Below are positions 1-5,458 of a DNA stretch of 6,246 bases, one piece after another. Where the stretch lies: contig JACMOF010000502.1 of assembly GCA_014378155.1 (NCBI GenBank), forward strand, positions 1 to 6,246, given 5' to 3'. A model generated the notes under the pieces. The model searched no databases. It worked only from the letters and a program-made list of their open reading frames with translations, and was not told where the DNA came from. This stretch comes from Caulobacter sp. GTDB lineage: Bacteria; Pseudomonadota; Alphaproteobacteria; Caulobacterales; Caulobacteraceae. The translations under genes and the position numbers were made by a program. Position 1 is the first letter of the stretch. The number at the start of each line of letters is the position of its first letter.

Positions 1-107
1 GGAAAGCGCAGGTCGGGCCGGTTGGCGCGCACGCGGCTCAGGCGGGCGCCGCTCAGGACGGGTTCAAGGCCGCGCCGGACGGTCTCGACTTCGGGCAATT
101 CGGGCAA
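1..107 (-). CDS. mutM: Formamidopyrimidine-DNA glycosylase, N-terminus (partial)
   Basis: Bifunctional DNA glycosylase/AP lyase that removes oxidised purines such as 8-oxoguanine in base-excision repair; cytosolic. The minus strand from 107 reads (M)[19 protein letters not shown] and continues to RPDLRF, the highly conserved Fpg/MutM start. Pro2 (the Schiff-base nucleophile once Met is removed) and Glu3 (the catalytic acid) are present. Only 35 codons lie in the window; the rest is off the left edge. The start is TTG, placed so that the protein begins exactly at the invariant PELPE. An AAGGA ribosome-binding site lies 6 nt upstream (forward 114–118). No ATG would give the conserved N-terminus. 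It is divergent from ubiE across about 80 bp. The family call is firm because this N-terminus is diagnostic; the sister enzyme Nei also begins PE but lacks the rest of this string. Confidence 0.93.
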   Translation of the reverse strand, partial: MPELPEVETVRRGLEPVLSGARLSRVRANRPDLRF

Positions 108-189
108 GGTTCGTCCTTCGAAGGATGACGTCGCAACGCACGCGGTCTAATAGCGAAGCAGCATATAGAGAGCCCGGCCAAAAGACGTC
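108..189. promoter_or_regulatory. Divergent mutM/ubiE intergenic region with palindrome
   Basis: These 82 bp must carry the 5' signals of both divergent genes. A perfect 12-bp palindrome TCCTTCGAAGGA occupies 114–125 and contains the mutM ribosome-binding site. A TATAGA (164–169) could be a -10 element for ubiE, but I see no good -35 at 16–18 bp. GACGTC occurs twice (127–132 and 184–189), the second directly abutting the ubiE ATG. ubiE has no strong Shine-Dalgarno sequence. The promoter assignment is tentative. Confidence 0.35.
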
Positions 190-945
190 ATGAGCAAGCC
201 CGCGACATTCGGTTTCAAGGACGTTGATCCTTCGTTGAAGGCCGGCCTGGTGCGCGGGGTCTTCGACCGCGTCGCCAAGAACTATGACCTGATGAACGAC
301 CTGATGAGCGGTGGTGTCCACCGGCTCTGGAAGGACGCCGTCGCCGCCCGCCTGAACCCGCAGCCGGGCGAGGTGATCATCGACTGCGCCGGCGGCACCG
401 GCGACATGGCCCGCCGCTTCGCCAAGATGACGCGGGCGGCCCAGGAGCGCCGTGGCGGTCCCGACGCCCTGATCAACATCATCGACTACAATGCCGAGAT
501 GATTGGCGCGGGGATCGAGAAGGGCGGCGCGCCCGAGATCACTTGGACCGTGGGCGACGCGCAGGCCCTGCCCCTGCCCGACGCCTATGCCGACGCCTAT
601 GTGATCTCGTTCGGCATCCGCAACGTCACCGACATCGACGCGGCCCTGCGCGAGGCGCGGCGCGTGCTGAAGCCCGGCGGTCGGTTCCTCTGCCTGGAAT
701 TCTCCAAGCCGGTCACCGAAGCCCTGGCGAAGGCCTATGACGCCTATAGCTTTAAGCTGATCCCGCAGCTTGGCGAGTGGCTGGCCAAGGATCGCGACGC
801 CTATCAGTATCTGGTCGAAAGCATCCGCCGTTTCCCCGACCAAAAGACCTTCGCATCGATGATGGAGACCGCTGGCTTCAAACGGGTGACGATCACCAAC
901 TTCACCGGCGGCGTCGCGGCGATGCACCAGGGCTGGGCGGTTTAG
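190..945 (+). CDS. ubiE: Ubiquinone/menaquinone biosynthesis C-methyltransferase UbiE
   Basis: SAM-dependent methyltransferase that adds the ring C-methyl group in ubiquinone synthesis (and converts demethylmenaquinone to menaquinone where that quinone is made); cytosolic or loosely membrane-associated. 251 residues, the usual family length. Both UbiE/COQ5 signatures are present: [16 protein letters not shown] at residues 32–47 and [15 protein letters not shown] at 158–172. The SAM-binding glycine motif is DCAGGTGD (65–72), the acidic second strand is IDYNAEM (98–104), GDAQALP (122–128) follows, and the [10 protein letters not shown] substrate-region motif is at 139–148. The ATG is followed by a normal [12 protein letters not shown]-terminus, so the start is secure although the ribosome-binding site is weak. 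From memory, ubiB follows almost directly in Caulobacter; here about 940 bp including an rpiB relic intervene. Whether ubiB still shares the ubiE transcript cannot be told. Confidence 0.97.
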   Translation: MSKPATFGFKDVDPSLKAGLVRGVFDRVAKNYDLMNDLMSGGVHRLWKDAVAARLNPQPGEVIIDCAGGTGDMARRFAKMTRAAQERRGGPDALINIIDYNAEMIGAGIEKGGAPEITWTVGDAQALPLPDAYADAYVISFGIRNVTDIDAALREARRVLKPGGRFLCLEFSKPVTEALAKAYDAYSFKLIPQLGEWLAKDRDAYQYLVESIRRFPDQKTFASMMETAGFKRVTITNFTGGVAAMHQGWAV

Positions 946-1041
946 GGGCGAGGGGGTTCCACAGGCTCTGGCGCTAGCGCACCCGGCTATAGGTTTGCCT
1001 GGATTGGTTGGCGTTGGGCCCCTTCCCGATTCGCCCGCGTC

Positions 1042-1055
1042 GGCGAGGCCTCGCC
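1042..1055. repeat. 14-bp perfect palindrome downstream of ubiE
   Basis: GGCGAGGCCTCGCC is exactly self-complementary and is followed by TTAAAA. As RNA it could form a short GC hairpin about 100 nt after the ubiE stop, either a weak terminator or a dyad protein-binding site. There is no proper U-tract on the plus strand, so terminator function is uncertain. Confidence 0.4.
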
Positions 1056-1113
1056 TTAAAACCTTGATGGCGAGCTTGCTCTGGCGTCTGGCGATGTCAA
1101 GGCTTTGAGGCGC

Positions 1114-1140
1114 AGCCACATCCGGGGCGGATGCGGCTTT
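1114..1140 (+). terminator. Imperfect 10-bp stem hairpin followed by TTT
   Basis: AGCCACATCC (1114–1123) pairs with GGATGCGGCT (1129–1138) across a 5-nt GGGGC loop, with a single A·C mismatch, followed by a short T run (1138–1140). It has the shape of an intrinsic terminator and lies about 170 nt past ubiE and 90 nt before the rpiB relic. It may end ubiE transcription or be a leftover leader structure of rpiB. The U-tract is short. Confidence 0.45.
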
Positions 1141-1231
1141 CGAGGCTTCGCAGCTGTCGCGGCACCCGTGATGGCGGGCAAGGGGCTTGCTGGCCGTTTC
1201 GACCTCCAACCGGGACAAGGAACCGGATTCC

Positions 1232-1671
1232 ATGCGCATCGCCATCGCTTCGGATCATGCCGCGCTCAAACGGAAGGCCGAACTGGCCGGGTGGCTGGCG
1301 GGCGAAGGCCATTAGGTGGCGGACCTGGGTTCTGATGGCGCTGCGCGGGTCGATTACCCCGACTATGGCTACAAGCTTGCCGAGCATATCGCGAACGGAC
1401 GGGCCGAGCGCGGCGTCGCGCTCTGCGGCTCGGGGGTAGGCATCGCCATTGCGGTCAATCGCCATGCGGCCTGGTCAACGAACCCGTCTCCGCCACGCTT
1501 AGCCGCGAACATAACGACGCCAACGTCATCGCTCTCGGCGCCCGCCTGGTGGGGCTCGACACGGCCAAGGCCTGCGTCACGGCTTTCCTTGAGACAGAGT
1601 TCGTCGGCGGCCGCCATGGCCCGCGCGTCAGGAAGCTCGGCGCGCCCCCTGTTTCAGCCGCTCTGCCGTGA
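1232..1671 (+). pseudogene. rpiB: Ribose-5-phosphate isomerase B, disrupted copy
   Basis: RpiB interconverts ribose-5-phosphate and ribulose-5-phosphate in the pentose phosphate pathway. The ATG frame reads MRIAIASDHAALKRKAEL up to GEGH, then TAG (1313–1315) where the family normally has Glu in a GHEVADLG-like stretch; a single GAG-to-TAG change explains it. Past the stop the same frame continues with DYPDYGYKLAEHIA and the active-site segment CGSGVGIAIAVNR (Cys at codon 65), up to about 1471. The match then resumes in another frame as LVNEPVSATLSREHNDANVI, then ALGARLVG and a normal C-terminus ending at TGA 1669–1671. The family has about three residues (Arg-Cys-Ala-like) here, so a loss of about 10 bp at 1469–1473 is inferred. 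Total size (~147 codons) matches an entire RpiB. Two independent lesions argue for a true pseudogene rather than one sequencing error. From memory, rpiB normally sits beside glyA in this group, so this may be a second, decaying copy. Confidence 0.9.
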
Positions 1672-1886
1672 CGGGCGGAGCTGCCGCCAAGCGGGCGCCA
1701 AGCGTCCGAGGTGGGGGGGCGAGCCGGCTTCGACCGCTCTGAAGGGCATTCGCGCGCCGCTTTTCGCGGGTCGCGGCCGATCGGCGGCGAAAGCGGTCTT
1801 GACCGGAGCGCGCGGAGCGGGCTTTCAGGCCGGGACATGAACGCTTCCGCGCCCGCCCGCCGTTCGCCAACCGAGACCCTCGCCGC
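1672..1886. other. Gap between rpiB relic and ubiB
   Basis: No gene is recognised in these 215 bp. The plus-strand frames run on as Arg/Gly/Pro-rich sequence without family resemblance. I looked for a glyA remnant, because glyA often follows rpiB, and saw none. The final part contains a 17-codon mini-ORF (1837–1890) whose stop overlaps the ubiB start. Confidence 0.5.
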
Positions 1887-1890
1887 ATGA
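1837..1890 (+). other. 17-codon mini-ORF overlapping the ubiB start (ATGA)
   Basis: ATG at 1837 opens a 17-residue frame (MNASAPARRSPTETLAA) whose TGA (1888–1890) overlaps the ubiB ATG (1887–1889) as ATGA, the classic geometry for translational coupling. ubiB has no good ribosome-binding site of its own, so re-initiation from this mini-ORF is possible. The mini-ORF's own Shine-Dalgarno (AGG in the preceding bases) is weak, and ORFs this short occur by chance in GC-rich DNA. Another possibility is an ancestral N-terminal extension of UbiB now out of frame. Confidence 0.25.
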
Positions 1891-3392
1891 GCCGCGTCGC
1901 CGCGTCCCTGCGCCTGATCGCCGTGGGCTGGGCCCTGGTCCGAGCCGACGCCCTGATCCCGCGCGAGGTCGAGCCCGTCCTGCCGTCTTCAGCGAAGTGG
2001 GCGGGCCGGGCGCTGCGGATCTTCGCCGGCGGCAAGGCGCGGCAAGGCCGGCCCGGCGAGCGCCTGGCGCGGGTGCTGGAACGCGAAGGACCGGCGGCCA
2101 TCAAGGTTGGCCAGTTCCTGTCGACCCGCGCCGACATCTTCGGCGGTCCGTTCGCCGAGGACCTGTCGCACCTGAAGGATCGCCTGGCGCCCTTTCCGTT
2201 GTCGGTTGCCCGCGCCGAGATCGAGCGCGGCCTAGGCCGGCCGCTGGAGACCGTCTTCGCAAGCTTCGAGGGGCCGGTCGCCGCCGCCTCCCTGGCCCAG
2301 GCTCATCCGGCCACCCTGCTGGACGGCACGAAGGTGGCCGTGAAGGTCCTCCGGCCCGGTATCGAGCTGCGCGTGGCCCAAGATAGCGCCGCCCTCCGCC
2401 TGGCCGCCGACCTCGCCGAGCGTTGGGCGCCGGCCGCCCGCCGGCTGCGCCCGCGCCAATTCGTCGAGGTGGTGATCCGCGCGCTTGACCTCGAAGTTGA
2501 CCTGCGATTCGAGGCCGCTGGCTGCGCCGAGCTAGGCGAGGCGATGAAGGCCGATCCCTATATGCGGGCGCCCGACGTGGTATGGGACGGGGTCGGCAAG
2601 CGGTTCCTGACCCTCTCCTGGGCGCCCGGCGTCGCGCTATCGGATCCCGCCGCCCTGACGCTGGAAGGCCTGGACCGCAAGGCCCTGGCCGAGGCCGTGA
2701 CCCGCGGGTTCTTGGCCCAGGCCCTGGACCACGGCCTGTTCCATGCCGACCTGCACGAGGGCAATCTGTTCGTCGCGGCCCCGGCCTCCATCGTCGCGGT
2801 CGACTACGGCATACTGGGACGCCTGGGACCCGCCGAGCGCAAATATCTGGCCGAGATCCTCTACGGCTTCCTCAATCGCGACTATGCGCGGGTGGCGGCC
2901 ATTCATTTCGACGCCGGTTATGTGCCGGCCCACCAGGATCGCGACGCCTTCGCCCAGGCCCTGCGGGCCGTGGGCGAGCCAGTGTTCGGCCGCGACGCCC
3001 GCCAGGTGTCGATGGGCAAGCTGCTGGCCCAGCTGTTCGAGATGACCGCCCTGTTCGACATGGCCCTGCGGCCGGAGCTCGTTTTGCTGCAGAAGACCAT
3101 GGTCACCGTCGAGGGCGTGGCCCGACGTATCGATCCGACCCACGACCTGTGGGCCGCCGCCGATCCCGTTGTGCGCCGCTGGATCGCCCGCGAGCTGTCG
3201 CCGGCCGCCAAGGTCCGGGACTTCGCAGACGAGGCCCTGCGCGCCCTCCGCGCCATCGCCCGGTTGGCCGAGGCGCCCGGGGTTCCGGCGGTGGCGGTGG
3301 TCCAGACTCGCTCCGGCCCGCCACTGTTGTGGTTCCTGGCCGGCGTGGCGGTAGCCGGCTTGGCGTTTGCCGCGGGGATTTGGCTGGGCTAA
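1887..3392 (+). CDS. ubiB: Ubiquinone biosynthesis protein UbiB (atypical kinase/ATPase)
   Basis: ABC1/ADCK/UbiB-family protein kinase-like ATPase needed for the ring hydroxylation stage of ubiquinone synthesis, acting at the inner membrane. 501 residues, close to the usual ~500–550. Motifs in order: the family-specific KVGQ (73–76, KxGQ); the Ala-rich nucleotide loop AAAS (132–135); the ATP-binding lysine in VAVK (K153); the acidic DLEVDL stretch (201–206); the catalytic loop HADLHEGN (286–293); and the metal-binding DYG (306–308), where most members have DFG. Residues ~479–500 form a hydrophobic C-terminal membrane segment; E. coli UbiB ends in two. The start is supported by SLRLIAVGWALVRADALIPRE, aligning with the E. 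coli N-terminus that ends in DELIP. The ribosome-binding site is poor and the ATG overlaps the stop of a mini-ORF. The former ubiE neighbour is separated by the rpiB relic. Confidence 0.95.
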   Translation: MSRVAASLRLIAVGWALVRADALIPREVEPVLPSSAKWAGRALRIFAGGKARQGRPGERLARVLEREGPAAIKVGQFLSTRADIFGGPFAEDLSHLKDRLAPFPLSVARAEIERGLGRPLETVFASFEGPVAAASLAQAHPATLLDGTKVAVKVLRPGIELRVAQDSAALRLAADLAERWAPAARRLRPRQFVEVVIRALDLEVDLRFEAAGCAELGEAMKADPYMRAPDVVWDGVGKRFLTLSWAPGVALSDPAALTLEGLDRKALAEAVTRGFLAQALDHGLFHADLHEGNLFVAAPASIVAVDYGILGRLGPAERKYLAEILYGFLNRDYARVAAIHFDAGYVPAHQDRDAFAQALRAVGEPVFGRDARQVSMGKLLAQLFEMTALFDMALRPELVLLQKTMVTVEGVARRIDPTHDLWAAADPVVRRWIARELSPAAKVRDFADEALRALRAIARLAEAPGVPAVAVVQTRSGPPLLWFLAGVAVAGLAFAAGIWLG

Positions 3393-3395
3393 GGC

Positions 3396-3414
3396 CGAGA
3401 CCTCGCTTGTCTCG
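3396..3414. repeat. Short hairpin just after ubiB
   Basis: CGAGAC (3396–3401) and GTCTCG (3409–3414) form a 6-bp stem with a 7-nt loop starting 4 nt after the ubiB stop. There is no T-run behind it, so by itself it would be a weak terminator. Confidence 0.35.
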
Positions 3415-3463
3415 CGACATCCAATCCGGCCACCTGAGGTCTAGGATGGACCGTGAGCAACGT

Positions 3464-3520
3464 AATCCCTCACCCTCCCGACGCTTAGCGTCGGCCCCCC
3501 CTCTCCCGCCGGGAGAGGGA
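3464..3520. repeat. Double-hairpin REP-like intergenic repeat
   Basis: Two perfect inverted repeats lie head to tail. CCGACGC/GCGTCGG (3478–3484 and 3488–3494) flanks a TTA loop. CCCTCTCCC/GGGAGAGGG (3499–3507 and 3511–3519) flanks a GCC loop. Together with the preceding AATCCCTCACCCTCC this matches, from memory, a short dispersed repeat common between genes in Caulobacterales, whose minus-strand translation contains WVPLPAGEGG. It sits between convergent genes (ubiB and the minus-strand gene ending at 3626), so it could stop transcription from either side. Copy number in this genome cannot be seen here. Confidence 0.65.
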
Positions 3521-3625
3521 CCCAATTGCCGCCGTCCAAGGGCGTTGCGTGCAGCCCCTGGTCCTGGATCGACGCTTCGCCGTTCCAGGCCGACCAACCC
3601 ACGGCTCTCGTCGTGAACCTACCGC
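3521..3625. other. Gap after the repeat, nothing recognised
   Basis: These 105 bp lie between the repeat and the stop of the convergent gene. I see no gene. CTGGATCGACGC...CCAG gives only a weak inverted repeat. The stretch may be a further part of the dispersed repeat, because its minus-strand frame stays open into the WVPLPAGEGG segment, but that is a guess. Confidence 0.3.
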
Positions 3626-4189
3626 CTAGCCGTTGTCGCTCGCGGTCCGATCGCGCGACGCCGTCGAGCGCCGATTTTCGCCGGCCTTCTGCTGGGCCCA
3701 ATAGGCTTCGCCGTCGTCCGGCTTGAACATGGTGCGTGGCGCACCCGCCTTGGTGACCACCGCAAAGACATTGCCCTTGGAGTCGTAGATCAGGGTGTCG
3801 CCATTGGCCCGTTTCAGCGTCTCCGCTCCGGCTGGCGGATGGCCGACGAAGGCGTGGGTCTTGCGGACGTAGTCATCGACATCGGCCGCCGCGAATTCCG
3901 CGCCAAAGCGTTCGAAACCGCGCTGAGCGGCCTCTTCCGCCGTGCGGGTGCGGTTGGCCGCCCACATCGGCTTGCCCGCCACCTTGCGCACCGGCGCGTC
4001 GCGCGGATCCGTGCGCGGCGTTCGACTCTCGTAGGCGGGCGCGTCGCGGTCCGACGCCGGTTCGGCCAAGGCGGCATCGCCTGCCTTGGGGGCCTTCACC
4101 GCCGACGCGCCACCGTCGCAGCCGGCGGTGGCCGACGCCAGAGCCGTCAAGGCGAGGGCTGAAAACCAGGACGCAAACCGTACCGCCAT
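3626..4189 (-). CDS. Exported lipoprotein-like protein with BECR/CDI-toxin-like C-terminal domain
   Basis: 187 residues. Residues 1–23 form a signal peptide (short MAVR, then a hydrophobic core from Phe5), followed by Cys24 in TAGC. Thr at -3 makes this an imperfect lipobox, so either lipoprotein processing or ordinary signal peptidase cleavage is possible. Residues 25–70 are Ala/Pro/Asp-rich and probably a disordered linker. Residues ~82–167 resemble a toxin module I know from contact-dependent and polymorphic toxins (BECR-type RNase fold): FERFGAEF (92–99), DDYV (105–108), HPPAG (117–121), KRANGDTLIYD (126–136), NVFAVV (140–145), PRTMFKP (151–157), YWAQQ (163–167). Typical toxins have HFxKHG where this has GFERFG, so two histidines are missing. 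Activity is therefore unproven. From memory, similar proteins in this group are annotated as S-type pyocin family. GGAG lies 7 nt before the ATG. No immunity-like gene lies next to it. Confidence 0.75.
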   Translation of the reverse strand: MAVRFASWFSALALTALASATAGCDGGASAVKAPKAGDAALAEPASDRDAPAYESRTPRTDPRDAPVRKVAGKPMWAANRTRTAEEAAQRGFERFGAEFAAADVDDYVRKTHAFVGHPPAGAETLKRANGDTLIYDSKGNVFAVVTKAGAPRTMFKPDDGEAYWAQQKAGENRRSTASRDRTASDNG

Positions 4190-4223
4190 GATCGATCTCC
4201 GGATCTTTGCTCTACCTGTGCGG

Positions 4224-4275
4224 CATATATATACTTGACGAACCCACGAGAAAGGCTAAGTTAGAACGGAAGGAG
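4224..4275 (+). promoter_or_regulatory. Transposase promoter and ribosome-binding site
   Basis: TTGACG (4235–4240) is followed, 14 nt later, by GCTAAGTT (4255–4262). This resembles the alphaproteobacterial/Caulobacter housekeeping consensus TTGACGS-N(10–14)-GCTANAWC with two mismatches in the -10 part. An AT run CATATATATAC (4224–4234) precedes it, unusual in this GC-rich DNA. GGAAGGAG (4268–4275) is a strong Shine-Dalgarno sequence 7 nt before the GTG start. Confidence 0.6.
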
Positions 4276-4282
4276 AATCGCC

Positions 4283-5236
4283 GTGTCCGTTCTGTCCAAG
4301 CTCTACTTCCACGATGAAGAAGCCGCCTTCCGGTTCGTGGAGAGCATCCTCTGGACGAACGGCCCTGTGTGCCCGCATTGCGGCGGCTTTGATCGGATCT
4401 ATGACCTGGTCAAAACCCGCATCGGCCTGCGCAAGTGCGGCCAGTGCCGTAAGCAATTCACCGTGCGCGTCGGCACCATCTTTGAAGATAGCCATCTGCC
4501 CATGACCAAGTGGCTCCAGGCGATCTATCTGATGTGCGCGAGTAAGAAGGGCGTTTCCTCGCTTCAGCTCTCGCGCGTCCTAGAAGTCACCTACAAGACG
4601 GCGTGGTTCCTCACCCACCGTATCCGCGAGGCTATGCGCGCCGGCGAACTTGGCCCGTTCGGCCTGGGCGGCGCCACGGTTGAGGTGGATGAAACCTTCA
4701 TCGGCAACGACCCCGACGCTCCCGCCCCCAAAAAGGGCAAGGGCCGCACCATCAAGCAAATGATGAAGGTCGTTACCCTGGTGGAGCGCGAGACCGGCCG
4801 CGCCCGCTCCATCGTCGTGGACCGCTACACGATCCAAGACATTGTGCCGATCGTTGAGGCGAACCTGTCGCGCGAGGCCCGCCTCATGACCGACGAGTCG
4901 AAACTCTACACCGTCATGGGCCGTGGTTATCGCTCGCACGAAACGGTCGTTCACTCGAAGGACGAATACGTCCGGTACGACGGCGCTCGCTACATCACGA
5001 CCAACACCGTTGAAGGCTACTTCTCGGTCTTCAAGCGCGGCATGAAGGGCGTCTATCAGCACTGTTCCAAGAAGCACCTGCACCGCTATCTGGCTGAGTT
5101 CGATTTCCGCTACTCGTACCGTTCGGCTCTGGGCGTGGAAGATCAAGAGCGCGCTGTCTGGGCGCTCAAGGGCTTTGCTGGAAAGCGCCTGACCTATCGC
5201 AGGCCTGACCAAGGGGCCGAAGCAGCCCAAGGCTAA
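4283..5236 (+). CDS. IS1595-family (ISXO2-like) transposase
   Basis: DDE transposase, 317 residues, about full family length and uninterrupted in its core. The N-terminal zinc ribbon is CPHC (30–33) with CGQC (52–55), followed by RKQFTVRVGTIFEDSHLP, the standard IS1595 DNA-binding module. A helical LSRVLEVTYKTAWFLTHRIR region (96–115) follows. The catalytic domain has VEVDETFIG (D136), LMTDESKLY (D204) and TTNTVEGYFSVFKRG (E244 with K251 seven residues on), then GVYQHCSKKHLHRYLAEFDFRY. The GTG start is fixed by the strong GGAAGGAG. After KRLTYRRP, where I recall relatives ending, come 9 more residues before TAA. In this tail there is a GGGG run (5213–5216); one base fewer would read QGPKQPKAKFKGRGRW, a lysine-rich extension. 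No clear terminal inverted repeats or target duplications were found, so whether the element is complete is unknown. Confidence 0.93.
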   Translation: MSVLSKLYFHDEEAAFRFVESILWTNGPVCPHCGGFDRIYDLVKTRIGLRKCGQCRKQFTVRVGTIFEDSHLPMTKWLQAIYLMCASKKGVSSLQLSRVLEVTYKTAWFLTHRIREAMRAGELGPFGLGGATVEVDETFIGNDPDAPAPKKGKGRTIKQMMKVVTLVERETGRARSIVVDRYTIQDIVPIVEANLSREARLMTDESKLYTVMGRGYRSHETVVHSKDEYVRYDGARYITTNTVEGYFSVFKRGMKGVYQHCSKKHLHRYLAEFDFRYSYRSALGVEDQERAVWALKGFAGKRLTYRRPDQGAEAAQG

Positions 5237-5329
5237 GTTCAAAGGTCGCGGGCGCTGGGGCCAGAAGAAGCACCGTAAGCGCAGGGATTCCTTGCAAAAT
5301 CCCAGGAATACGGTACTCAGAAACGCACA
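5193..5329 (+). other. Lysine/arginine-rich open frame overlapping the transposase 3' end
   Basis: In the frame offset by +1 from the transposase, codons from about 5205 to 5285 read KGPKQPKAKFKGRGRWGQKK followed by HRKRR, using aag, ccc, ggc and cgc codons like real coding sequence. The frame has no stop until 5546, but the part after ~5290 loses any coding look. There is no ATG or GTG at its beginning, so it would need a frameshift from the transposase or a rare start such as CTG 5205. It may be a former C-terminal tail of the transposase or a chance open frame. Confidence 0.3.
5284..5309. repeat. Two overlapping, mutually exclusive small hairpins
   Basis: GGGATT (5284–5289) pairs with AATCCC (5298–5303), and the overlapping ATTCCT (5287–5292) pairs with AGGAAT (5304–5309). 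Both are perfect 6-bp stems, but they share bases and cannot form together. TTGCAA (5292–5297) and TACTCA (5314–5319), 16 bp apart, also look faintly like a promoter. Confidence 0.3.
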
Positions 5330-5410
5330 ATGGCGCAGACGGTATGGACCCGCTGCGCCGTTGCTCTCTGGCCCTTCTGGAAGGGGCTGGGTTATCGGGT
5401 TGCCGATTAA
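5330..5410 (+). CDS. Possible 26-residue small protein
   Basis: ATG 5330 to TAA 5408–5410 encodes a 26-residue aromatic-rich peptide containing TRCAVALWPFWKGLGYRVAD. The stop codon runs straight into the strong terminator at 5409–5451, a position typical of a real last gene. Against it: there is no Shine-Dalgarno at normal distance (AGGAA at 5304–5308 is 21 nt away), and no alternative start exists in this frame after the stop at 5276–5278. It could be an untranslated RNA, a remnant, or the end of a longer broken frame. Confidence 0.3.
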   Translation: MAQTVWTRCAVALWPFWKGLGYRVAD

Positions 5411-5458
5411 GGCCGCTGCTTTCCTTGTCACGGGGTCTGAGCAGCGGCCTTTCCTATG
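5409..5458 (+). terminator. Strong intrinsic terminator, 12-bp perfect stem
   Basis: AAGGCCGCTGCT (5409–5420) pairs perfectly with AGCAGCGGCCTT (5440–5451) across a 19-nt loop and is followed by TCCTAT, giving TTTCCTAT at the 3' side. The symmetric AAGG/CCTT ends would let it act in both directions. It probably ends transcription coming from the transposase and/or the small ORF before it, insulating the downstream gene. Confidence 0.75.

Larger units (their letters stand above)
946..1231. other. Non-coding gap ubiE to rpiB relic, with two inverted repeats
   Basis: I find no convincing gene here. The reading frames on both strands give low-complexity Arg/Gly/Pro-rich translations typical of GC-rich non-coding DNA. 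It holds a 14-bp perfect palindrome at 1042–1055 and a larger imperfect hairpin at 1114–1138, listed separately. Just before the rpiB relic an AAGGAA (1217–1222) sits 9 nt upstream of its ATG, so the relic's original ribosome-binding site is preserved. Confidence 0.6.

Noticed and set aside
64..1245. 393-codon open frame on the minus strand
   Set aside because: It lies antisense to ubiE and matches no family. Long antisense frames are expected opposite GC-rich coding sequence, and ubiE on the plus strand has full family motifs.
1672..1886. Possible glyA remnant after the rpiB relic
   Set aside because: I scanned the three plus-strand frames for serine hydroxymethyltransferase N-terminal motifs and found none.
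2582..3616. 344-codon plus-strand frame overlapping ubiB
   Set aside because: The Arg/Gly/Pro-rich translation is typical of an off-frame reading of GC-rich DNA, and ubiB occupies the same strand with clear motifs.
4580..5431. 283-codon minus-strand frame opposite the transposase
   Set aside because: It is the antisense shadow of a clearly coding transposase, with no recognisable domain.
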